From positions 1-7,883 of the forward strand of contig CAMLDJ010000258.1 of assembly GCA_946478755.1 (NCBI GenBank): 7,883 bases of DNA, written 5' to 3'. The stretch comes from an uncultured Pedobacter sp. Lineage in GTDB: Bacteria > Bacteroidota > Bacteroidia > Sphingobacteriales > Sphingobacteriaceae. Positions 1-6,512 of the stretch are shown here, piece after piece. Under the pieces are notes generated by a model. It made no database searches. It was not told where the DNA came from and was given only the letters and a program-made list of their open reading frames with translations. Position numbers and translations under genes: made by a program. Position 1 is the first letter of the stretch; each line of letters begins with the position of its first letter.

Positions 1-2
1 AT

Positions 3-980
3 TTGCAACCACAAAAACGTGCCATATTAATCGCAATGTGCATCAGCATACTGCTTATGCTGGCAAAATTTGTCGCTTATTTTCTCACGAATTCGAATGC
101 CATACTTACTGATGCAGCCGAGAGTATCGTAAATGTACTGGCAAGCAGCTTTGCATTTTACAGTATTTATCTTGCTACTTTACCAAAGGATAAAAACCAT
201 CCATATGGGCATGGAAAAGTGGAGTTTTTCTCTGCTTTCATAGAAGGTGTGCTTATTGCGATAGCGGGAATTATCATCGTTTTTAAATCAGGATATGATC
301 TCATCTACCCAAAGCAGATTACACAGCTTTTTGAAGGTGCTGCCATCATTGGCGCCACAGGTGTTGTTAACCTTATTCTTGGGTATTATTTAATCAATAC
401 CGGAAAGGATCATAACTCTATCACACTTGAAGCAGATGGAAAACACCTTTTAACAGATGCAATCACCAGTGCAGGGCTGGTTGCAGGTATTGTTCTGATC
501 AAGCTGACAGGGGCTTTTCTGCTCGATAGCATAATTTCTATTTTATTAGGCTTGTATATTATCTTTAACGGATATCAGTTAACCAGGCGTTCGGTTGGTG
601 GTCTGATGGATGAAAGTAATGTCGGACTTGTTAAGAGTATTATAGACATACTTCAAAAAAACCGGAAGGATCCCTGGATAGATGTTCACAATTTAAGGGC
701 ACAGCAATATGGATCGGATCTGCATATAGATTGCCACATTACTCTTCCTTATTATTTTGATTTGAACAGGGTTCACCAGGAAATATCTGATATGGATAAA
801 ATGATAAACGGCAATGCAGACCGTAAAACAGAACTGTTTATTCATGCAGATCCCTGCCTACCGGCCTGTTGCAACTATTGCAGAATGAAAGAATGCCCGG
901 TTAGACAAGAGCCCTTTAGGGGCGAGATAGAGTGGACGATTGAAAATGCAACTAAGAACCAAAAACATTTTGACCAATAA
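3..980 (+). CDS. cation diffusion facilitator (CDF) family metal transporter, probably 5'-partial
   Basis: This is an inner-membrane divalent metal/proton antiporter of the CDF family (FieF/YiiP-like), expected to export Zn, Fe, Mn or similar ions. About six hydrophobic segments lie in residues 8-190, followed by a cytoplasmic domain. Visible metal-site residues by comparison with YiiP are HxxxD at H148/D152 in TM5, the NHPYGHGK loop (H66, H70) after TM2, and C-terminal H229, H245, H281 and D283. The TM2 half of the transport site reads E40xxxN44 instead of DxxxD. After HADPC comes a cysteine-rich tail (C285, C289, C290, C293, C298) to residue 325. Numbering counts from the TTG at base 3. Only two bases precede it, so the true start is probably upstream and a few N-terminal residues may be missing. 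The stop overlaps the Nudix start by one base. Family assignment is firm; the metal is not determined. Confidence 0.93.
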   Translation: MQPQKRAILIAMCISILLMLAKFVAYFLTNSNAILTDAAESIVNVLASSFAFYSIYLATLPKDKNHPYGHGKVEFFSAFIEGVLIAIAGIIIVFKSGYDLIYPKQITQLFEGAAIIGATGVVNLILGYYLINTGKDHNSITLEADGKHLLTDAITSAGLVAGIVLIKLTGAFLLDSIISILLGLYIIFNGYQLTRRSVGGLMDESNVGLVKSIIDILQKNRKDPWIDVHNLRAQQYGSDLHIDCHITLPYYFDLNRVHQEISDMDKMINGNADRKTELFIHADPCLPACCNYCRMKECPVRQEPFRGEIEWTIENATKNQKHFDQ

Positions 981-982
981 TG
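977..982 (+). promoter_or_regulatory. TAATG stop/start overlap coupling the CDF and Nudix genes
   Basis: The CDF stop TAA (978-980) shares its last A with the Nudix ATG (980-982). No Shine-Dalgarno sequence precedes the start; the upstream bases are A-rich (CCAAAAACATTTTGACC). Termination-reinitiation coupling is the likely way the downstream gene is translated, which is an inference from the overlap. Confidence 0.6.
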
Positions 983-1420
983 AGCTATTTTAACGTTAGG
1001 GTATACGGTTTATTAATAAACAGTAAGAATGAGGTGCTAATTAGTGATGAGCAATCCGGAGGGCGCAGCTTTACTAAATTCCCCGGTGGCGGCCTCGAAT
1101 TAGGTGAAGGACTTGTAGATGCGCTTAAAAGGGAATTTATGGAAGAGTGTAATGCTGAAATAGAAGTCTTGGGGCATCTTTATACCACTGATTTTTATGA
1201 GCAATCTTCCTTCAATGACAGTCAGATCCTGAGTGTTTATTACCTGGTTAGGGAGACGCATCCTTTGGTGCTTGATTTTAAAACAGAACCATTTGATTTT
1301 GAGCCAGGCATTTTACAGTCTTTTAGATGGAAGACCCTTGATCAACTTAATACTGATGATGTTACCTTTAAAACAGATAAGATTGCAGTAGAAGTATTAC
1401 TGAAACAATACAATTTATGA
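980..1420 (+). CDS. Nudix hydrolase
   Basis: This is a 146-residue single-domain Nudix hydrolase, expected to cleave a nucleoside diphosphate linked to another moiety using Mg or Mn. The Nudix box runs from G37 to about I61: G37, E43, R51, E52, E55 and E56 are all in place, and the preceding FPGGG is typical. The usual glycine after the EE pair is N58 here, a mild departure. Substrate cannot be read from the sequence. The start is set by a TAATG overlap with the CDF stop. The end overlaps bioA by four bases (ATGA), so the gene is probably translated in series with both neighbours. A role in biotin synthesis is not implied by the family; nucleotide-pool cleaning or ADP-sugar hydrolysis are equally possible. 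Confidence 0.92.
   Translation: MSYFNVRVYGLLINSKNEVLISDEQSGGRSFTKFPGGGLELGEGLVDALKREFMEECNAEIEVLGHLYTTDFYEQSSFNDSQILSVYYLVRETHPLVLDFKTEPFDFEPGILQSFRWKTLDQLNTDDVTFKTDKIAVEVLLKQYNL
1417..1420 (+). promoter_or_regulatory. ATGA overlap coupling the Nudix gene and bioA
   Basis: The bioA ATG (1417-1419) overlaps the Nudix TGA (1418-1420) in the classic ATGA arrangement. No purine-rich ribosome-binding site lies 5-12 bases upstream (sequence GAAACAATACAATTT). This fixes the bioA start, since the conserved WHPYT motif follows 11 residues later. Confidence 0.65.
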
Positions 1421-2685
1421 GTTTAAGAGAACGTGATGCAAAGGTGATCTGGCATCCTTATACCCAGATGAAAAACCCCTTGCCCCACATTCCAGTGGTG
1501 AGGGGAGAAGGCGTGTATTTGTTTGATGAGCAGGGAAAGAAATATATTGACGCAGTTTCCAGCTGGTGGGTAAATATTCACGGCCATGCACACCCTTACA
1601 TTGCGGCTAAGGTTGCCGAACAACTGAATACGCTCGAACATGTTATTTTTGCAGGCTTTACGCACGAGCCTGCTATACAACTGGCAGAACGTTTGTTGCC
1701 ATTGTTGCCAGGGGAACAAACTAAAGTGTTTTATAGTGACAATGGTTCCACGGCTGTTGAAGTAGCGCTTAAAATGTGCCTGCAATATTGGGTGAATACA
1801 GGTAAGCAGGAGCGTAAAAAGGTAATTGCTTTTAAAGAGGCTTACCATGGCGACACTTTTGGTGCGATGTCGGTCAGTGGAAGAAGCATATTCACAGCTC
1901 CTTTTAATCAACTGCTGTTTGATGTGGATTTTATAGAGCTGCCCAATGCAGATAACATAGAACAGCTCAAATCGAGAATTAATTACTTGTCTAACGAGGT
2001 GGCATGCTTTATATTTGAACCCATGGTTCTCGGAGCCAGTGGTATGCTCATGTATGAGCCCCAGTACCTTGATCAGTTAATTGAAACCTGTCAGAGGCAT
2101 GGGATTCTCACTATTGCGGATGAGATTATGACAGGTTTCGGACGCACTGGGAAATACTTTTCCTGCGAGGCGTTAACGGCTAAGCCTGACATCTTCTGTC
2201 TCTCTAAGGGACTTACCGGTGGAACCATGCCTTTTGGTATTACGACATGTAACAGTAAGATTTTTAATGCTTTTCTAAGTGATGACAAGCTTAAAACCCT
2301 GTATCATGGACATTCATTTACAGCGAATCCTGTGGCCTGTGCAGCATCCCTTGCCAGCCTGGACATTTTATTACTGCCTGAAACCTTGCAGAACATTAAA
2401 AGAATAGTCCTAAAACACCAGGAGTTTGCAGAAACACTTAAAGGCCATGCTAAATTGAAAAATGTCAGACAGGCGGGAACAATATTGGTTATGGAATGGG
2501 AAACGGGGAGCGATACCAGTTACCTGAGCGCACTTCGCGACCAGCTTTACCTGTACTTTCTGGACCGCGGTATTATATTGAGGCCTTTGGGAAATGTGCT
2601 ATATATTTTGCCACCATATGTGATCAGTAACGAAGATCTGGCGTATATTTACCGAACTATTTTACAGGCACTAAAAGATATATAA
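1417..2685 (+). CDS. bioA: adenosylmethionine-8-amino-7-oxononanoate aminotransferase (BioA)
   Basis: This cytoplasmic PLP enzyme converts 8-amino-7-oxononanoate (KAPA) to 7,8-diaminopelargonate (DAPA), the step before dethiobiotin synthetase in biotin synthesis. At 422 residues it is full length for class III aminotransferases. The BioA-specific WHPYTQM (Y15) and SSWW (W50, W51) motifs separate it from acetylornithine or GABA aminotransferases. PLP-site residues are G110-S111-T112, Y143-H144, D235 (ADE), and Schiff-base lysine K264 in LSKGLTGG. R243 (FGRTG) and R389 (LRPLGN) match the substrate-binding arginines of E. coli BioA. The loop reads HGHSF (297-301), where I recall E. coli having HGPTF, which could bear on the amino donor. 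It starts inside the Nudix stop (ATGA) and ends one base before the next gene. No other bio gene is in the window. Confidence 0.96.
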   Translation: MSLRERDAKVIWHPYTQMKNPLPHIPVVRGEGVYLFDEQGKKYIDAVSSWWVNIHGHAHPYIAAKVAEQLNTLEHVIFAGFTHEPAIQLAERLLPLLPGEQTKVFYSDNGSTAVEVALKMCLQYWVNTGKQERKKVIAFKEAYHGDTFGAMSVSGRSIFTAPFNQLLFDVDFIELPNADNIEQLKSRINYLSNEVACFIFEPMVLGASGMLMYEPQYLDQLIETCQRHGILTIADEIMTGFGRTGKYFSCEALTAKPDIFCLSKGLTGGTMPFGITTCNSKIFNAFLSDDKLKTLYHGHSFTANPVACAASLASLDILLLPETLQNIKRIVLKHQEFAETLKGHAKLKNVRQAGTILVMEWETGSDTSYLSALRDQLYLYFLDRGIILRPLGNVLYILPPYVISNEDLAYIYRTILQALKDI

Positions 2686-2686
2686 A

Positions 2687-3298
2687 ATGCAGATCCAGGG
2701 AATTTTGGAGAATATAGTTAATAACAATGTATTGCATGCCAAATGGTTGAATACGTTGTCTTATATGGAGAATGCCGGTGCAAAAAAGATCTCAGCATCC
2801 GAACATAAAGAGCAGGTAAGCCTGATCATTCTTAAACATGCCGCCGAAGAACATCGCCATGCTTATTATCTAAAGAAACAACTGGAGAAACTTGGCGGTG
2901 ATCTGTGTAAAACTTATACCAATGATGAGCTTTTAACGCCTAATCATACTAAATTCTATTTAAATGCTTTAGATGTTGCGGTTTGCCGGTATTTAAAACA
3001 GCATTTCAATTTAAGTGGGTATGAACTGAAATTTGCTGCTTATCTGTTTGTGACTTATGCGATTGAAGTACGGGCAGATGAGTTATACCCTGTTTACCAG
3101 GAAGTTTTAACAAGGGCCGGAAGCAAAGTGAACGTCAAATCGATCATTTTAGAAGAAGAGGGGCATCTGGAGGAAATGCTGAACCAGTTGAAATCATTCT
3201 CCAATGATTGGGAAAAGCATGCAGAACTGGTGATCAAAATAGAACAGGATATGTTTGATGCATGGATCAGCAATTTGGGCAAACAGCTGCTGGATTAA
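2687..3298 (+). CDS. uncharacterised ferritin-like diiron-type protein
   Basis: This 203-residue soluble, largely helical protein has no signal peptide or membrane segment. I do not recognise a named family member, but the sequence carries a complete ferritin-like carboxylate diiron pattern: E28 in helix 1 (YMENAGAKK), E55xxH58 in helix 2 (AAEEHRH), E127 in helix 3 (YAIEVRADE) and E157xxH160 in helix 4 (EEEGH). The first pair is 27 residues apart and the second 30, as expected for a four-helix bundle. Such proteins act as oxygenases, oxidases, peroxidases or iron-handling proteins; MiaE and rubrerythrin share the fold logic. The start is one base after the bioA stop, so it is almost certainly co-translated with bioA. 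The last codon is separated by one base from the converging pdeM. The fold and metal site are an inference from motif spacing; the reaction is unknown. Confidence 0.8.
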   Translation: MQIQGILENIVNNNVLHAKWLNTLSYMENAGAKKISASEHKEQVSLIILKHAAEEHRHAYYLKKQLEKLGGDLCKTYTNDELLTPNHTKFYLNALDVAVCRYLKQHFNLSGYELKFAAYLFVTYAIEVRADELYPVYQEVLTRAGSKVNVKSIILEEEGHLEEMLNQLKSFSNDWEKHAELVIKIEQDMFDAWISNLGKQLLD

Positions 3299-3299
3299 T

Positions 3300-3935
3300 T
3301 TATACCTGGATGACCTTTCCGGGTGTTATTGCATAAAATCGATCACCTGGTCCTTGCTTTAGTATTTTTAGCCCGGTAAAGACGCTGAAGGCAGGTAGAA
3401 TTGCGCAGTTGATGCCAAAATAAAAACAGGGAAATTTTAACTGTTGTTTCGCTTTCCCTTGTAACACCACACCTGGATGGATATGACCGGAAATGTTGTA
3501 ATATTCATCAAATGTTGTGGGCTGATCGTGGATAAAGCGAAAAGGACCGCAAAGCAGTTCCTTTGCACGCAGCTCGATCTGCAATGCTTCGTAATCTTCA
3601 TTTTTTAGTGCATCATGATTACCTTTTATCAGCACCACCTTCAAATCGGCATAGTGCCTTCGCCATTCCATAAATGCATTTGCATCACTGTTTATATTAT
3701 TGTGGAACAGGTCGCCGGTTACGATCAGGGTTTCGGGTGCAAATTCTTTCATTAGTGCTGTTAGACGCTGAAGATCCGTTAAACCTACCGTGCCGGGTAC
3801 CTGAATGCCCGATTTTCTGAAGTATGCAGACTTCCCGATATGCATATCGCTGATCACCAGCGTTTTTTTTGTCGCCCAGTATATCGCTCTTTCCCTGTTT
3901 AATATAAGTTGTTCTCCTTTGCAGTCAATCGTCAT
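3300..3935 (-). CDS. pdeM: ligase-associated DNA damage response endonuclease PdeM (metallophosphoesterase)
   Basis: This is a 211-residue calcineurin-like metallophosphoesterase of the type linked to ATP-dependent ligase/Lhr clusters. Members studied from such clusters are reported as Mn-dependent DNA endonucleases or phosphodiesterases. All metal-binding motifs are present: D30xH32, GDxxH (D75, H78), GNHD (N106, H107), H136 and GHxH (H151, H153). The N-terminal pattern RAIYW...LVISDMHIGK followed by FRKSGIQVPG is characteristic of the PdeM subgroup. It is the last gene of the leftward repair operon. Its ATG lies 11 bases inside the helicase reading frame, implying translational coupling, and the A-rich helicase 3' end serves as its leader. 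It should work with the helicase and ligase in end processing; this is inferred from the conserved cluster. Confidence 0.92.
   Translation of the reverse strand: MTIDCKGEQLILNRERAIYWATKKTLVISDMHIGKSAYFRKSGIQVPGTVGLTDLQRLTALMKEFAPETLIVTGDLFHNNINSDANAFMEWRRHYADLKVVLIKGNHDALKNEDYEALQIELRAKELLCGPFRFIHDQPTTFDEYYNISGHIHPGVVLQGKAKQQLKFPCFYFGINCAILPAFSVFTGLKILKQGPGDRFYAITPGKVIQV
3925..3935 (-). promoter_or_regulatory. 11-base overlap of helicase 3' end and pdeM 5' end
   Basis: On the minus strand the pdeM ATG (3933-3935) precedes the helicase TGA (3925-3927), in a different frame. The bases before the ATG (AACAAGCGGAAAA) are purine-rich and encode the helicase's basic tail. The arrangement suggests coupled translation of a helicase-nuclease pair. 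Confidence 0.6.
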
Positions 3936-6480
3936 TTTTCCGCTTGTTATTTTTTCTTCTCATTGGCGCTTCTTTTTCCGATTCCGCAGTCATCCGCTCA
4001 ATCCGCTGACTCAGTTCCTCAGAACTCATGTTGTCCCTTAAGCTGTCTACCTTAATCGGAAAACATAATGGAGTATAACGTTCAGCTTTAATAATAATTA
4101 TTTTTCCAGCCTGAATGCGGTTTAATGCGGCAGCTAATCTGGGCTCCTCAATTTGCTGGTAAAAGGCCTCATCGTAAGCCTGTCGCAATAATAAGTTATG
4201 CTTATCGTAGTCACTGAACACATTAAAAAATAAGGCGGCTGATGATTGTAAATGCTTATTTGCAACGTATTTCCCCGGATAGCCTTGGAACACTAATCCT
4301 GAAATGCAAGCGATATCCCGGAACTTCCGCCGGGCCATTTCTGTTGCGTTAATGCTCGCTACAATATCATCGGTAAGGTTTAAAGGGCTAAATAAGGCTT
4401 TGAGGTTTTCTTCATCCAGGGGGATGGGCTGCTCACTTAACAGCTCAAAACCGTAATCATTCATAGCAATGGAAAAGGTGATCGGTTTAATTTTGCCCAG
4501 CCTGTAGGCTATTAAGGCGGCCATGATCTCGTTTACCTGTCGGCCTTCAAAGGGATATGCAAAAAAATGATAGCCATCCCTGGTGTTAATCAGCTCAATC
4601 AGAAACTCATCGTTTTTAGGTACATGGGAGACCTTGGCCTGATGTTCAAACAACGGTAAAATGAAATCGAGTTCTTCATCGTCATGTGTCTTGTCCAGGG
4701 TTTCGTTATATTTTTTTCTGAGTACACTTCCGAGGTTGGTGGTTAAGGATATGCGCCCACCCATCCAGCTCGGACTAATGGCCTGTTTAAGTCTGCTTTT
4801 GCGTACCAGGACCATCATTTCCTTTACCATAATAAATTCCAATACCCTACCCGCCAGGGTAAAGCTGCTTCCTGGTTTCATTCTGGAGATAAAGGATTCC
4901 TCGATCATGCCTATATAGCCGCCGCTTAAGTATTTAACTTTCAACATCGCATCACTGACTATTGTGCCGATATGAAGGCGATGACGCATGGCGATCTGCC
5001 TGCCTTTTACTTTCCAAAGGCCATCTACACCTTTGCTTACTTTACTGAATTCACTATAGGCCGTTAAACTGTCTCCTCCGGTAGTAATGAATTGCATGAT
5101 CCAGTTCCATTCCTGGGGCAATAGCGCTCCGAAGGCATGTGTTTGTTTTAGTTCAAAAAAGATCTTTTCGTCATCAAACCCATCGCCAACTGCTAAAGTG
5201 ACCAGGTGTTGGATCAGTGTATCAAAGGCCATTACTACAGGTTCCCTGCTTTCAATGTCTTGTGTTTGTGCAGCTTCCTTTATTGCTGCGGCCTCTACAA
5301 GTTCCAGGGCATGGGTTGGCAGAAAATAGATCTTTGAGGTCTCGAAAGGAGAGTGCCCACTTCTACCCGCGCGCTGCAGAAATCTGGCTACACCTTTGGG
5401 GGAGCCGATTTGGACGACGGTATCTACCGGCTTAAAATCTACGCCAAGGTCCAATGAGGAAGTGCAGACCACTGCTTTCAGTGCCCCGGTATGTATGGCC
5501 TCCTCAATCCAGTTCCGTAATTCAAAGTCTATCGATCCATGATGAATAGCGAGTAAACCGGCCAGGTCTTCGTCCAGAGCCAGCAAGGTTTGATACCATA
5601 GTTCTGCCTGTCCCCGGGTATTGGTGAAAATAAGCGTTGTTTTACTTTTTCGGATGATGGGCAACAACTTATGGGCCAGCTTATGTCCCAGATGTCCGGC
5701 CCAGGGCAACATGTCAATATGGTCAGGCAGCACCGACCGGATCATAATCTTCTTTTCAATATCAGCTTTGATGATTGTTTTTAAGACATCATCATAAGGC
5801 ACCAATACGTCCATGGCCTGTTCCATATTCCCGATAGTTGCCGATATGCCCCAGATGCGTAACAAGCGCTCAGGGTGCAGTTCATTAACCAATCCTTTTA
5901 TCCTTGAAATGGCCAGTTCAGTCATTACGCCCCTTTTGCTGCCAATCAGCTCGTGCCATTCATCGGCCACAATGCACTGCAGTTGATCGAAATAATTAAC
6001 GGTACTTTTTTGCGCCAGCAGCAGATGGATGCTTTCCGGGGTAATAATCAGCACTTCAGGCATTTGTTTCTTTTGCTTCAGCTTTTCACTTTGTGTAGTG
6101 TCTCCATTGCGGACGCCTATCACCCAGTCCAGCCCGAGCTCCAGGCAAGCCTGGCTCATAGCGCGGGCAAGGTCTTTGGCAAGTGAGCGCAAAGGCGTAA
6201 TCCAGATCAGTGTTAACCCGCTAGGCTTAGTTTTGCTTTTTTCGACCCCCTTGTTTTTTGCAGCTATTAGTTCCTGCTCCGCTTTTTTATTAAGCTCATC
6301 AATTACCACAGCTAAAAAAATAGAGAAGGTTTTCCCAAAGCCTGTAGGTGCATTTACCAGGCCACAATACCCTTCAGCGTAATATTGCCAGGCATCGGTC
6401 TGAAACGTAAACGGTTTCTTTTTACTATGCTTAAGCCATTTAATTACCTGTTTATATCCTTTGCTTTTTTCGAGCTGCAT
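3925..6480 (-). CDS. ligase-associated DNA damage response DEXH-box helicase (Lhr-Core type)
   Basis: This 851-residue superfamily 2 helicase matches the Lhr-Core subgroup in length (E. coli Lhr is far longer). Motifs appear in order: Q-like FQTDAW (26-31), Walker A APTGFGKT (44-51), Ia TPLRSLA (95-101), TPES (147-150), DEWH box (173-176), SAT (213-215), FTNTRGQAE (285-293), HHGSID (313-318), motif V SSLDLGVDF (341-349) and motif VI QRAGRSGHS (369-377). The second half corresponds to the winged-helix and Lhr-specific C-terminal regions. A lysine-rich insertion occupies about residues 63-87, and the C-terminus is a basic tail (841-849). It should be an ATP-driven 3'-to-5' translocase acting in DNA repair, by analogy with characterised Lhr-Core proteins. 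It begins 32 bases after the ligase stop and overlaps pdeM by 11 bases. Confidence 0.95.
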   Translation of the reverse strand: MQLEKSKGYKQVIKWLKHSKKKPFTFQTDAWQYYAEGYCGLVNAPTGFGKTFSIFLAVVIDELNKKAEQELIAAKNKGVEKSKTKPSGLTLIWITPLRSLAKDLARAMSQACLELGLDWVIGVRNGDTTQSEKLKQKKQMPEVLIITPESIHLLLAQKSTVNYFDQLQCIVADEWHELIGSKRGVMTELAISRIKGLVNELHPERLLRIWGISATIGNMEQAMDVLVPYDDVLKTIIKADIEKKIMIRSVLPDHIDMLPWAGHLGHKLAHKLLPIIRKSKTTLIFTNTRGQAELWYQTLLALDEDLAGLLAIHHGSIDFELRNWIEEAIHTGALKAVVCTSSLDLGVDFKPVDTVVQIGSPKGVARFLQRAGRSGHSPFETSKIYFLPTHALELVEAAAIKEAAQTQDIESREPVVMAFDTLIQHLVTLAVGDGFDDEKIFFELKQTHAFGALLPQEWNWIMQFITTGGDSLTAYSEFSKVSKGVDGLWKVKGRQIAMRHRLHIGTIVSDAMLKVKYLSGGYIGMIEESFISRMKPGSSFTLAGRVLEFIMVKEMMVLVRKSRLKQAISPSWMGGRISLTTNLGSVLRKKYNETLDKTHDDEELDFILPLFEHQAKVSHVPKNDEFLIELINTRDGYHFFAYPFEGRQVNEIMAALIAYRLGKIKPITFSIAMNDYGFELLSEQPIPLDEENLKALFSPLNLTDDIVASINATEMARRKFRDIACISGLVFQGYPGKYVANKHLQSSAALFFNVFSDYDKHNLLLRQAYDEAFYQQIEEPRLAAALNRIQAGKIIIIKAERYTPLCFPIKVDSLRDNMSSEELSQRIERMTAESEKEAPMRRKNNKRKNDD

Positions 6481-6512
6481 GCTATTGAAATAAAGAAACT
6501 AATATACTAATG
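6481..6512 (-). other. 32-base ligase-helicase spacer
   Basis: This is the longest non-coding stretch in the window. Read on the minus strand it is A+T rich and ends in TTTCTTTATTTCAATAGC before the helicase ATG. I see no Shine-Dalgarno core, no convincing Bacteroidota promoter (TTG with TAnnTTTG) and no hairpin. It looks like a simple intra-operon spacer with a leader for the helicase. Confidence 0.6.

Noticed and set aside
1423..1911. A 162-codon open frame on the minus strand inside bioA
   Set aside because: It lies wholly antisense to a well-supported enzyme, shows no recognisable domain, and its length is explained by the codon composition of bioA.
3304..3324. Possible terminator hairpin at the convergent junction (ACCTGG, 9-base loop, CCGGGT)
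   Set aside because: The stem has only six pairs including a G-U, becomes a C-A mismatch on the other strand, and has no U-run after it. It is too weak to call a terminator.
3805..4041. A plus-strand open frame across the pdeM-helicase junction, which might look like a small antisense gene
   Set aside because: Both underlying genes have intact conserved motifs. The translated product is hydrophobic noise with no start context or motif.
5087..6382. Plus-strand open frames antisense to the helicase
   Set aside because: They carry no domains and overlap conserved helicase motifs such as the DEWH box and motif VI region.
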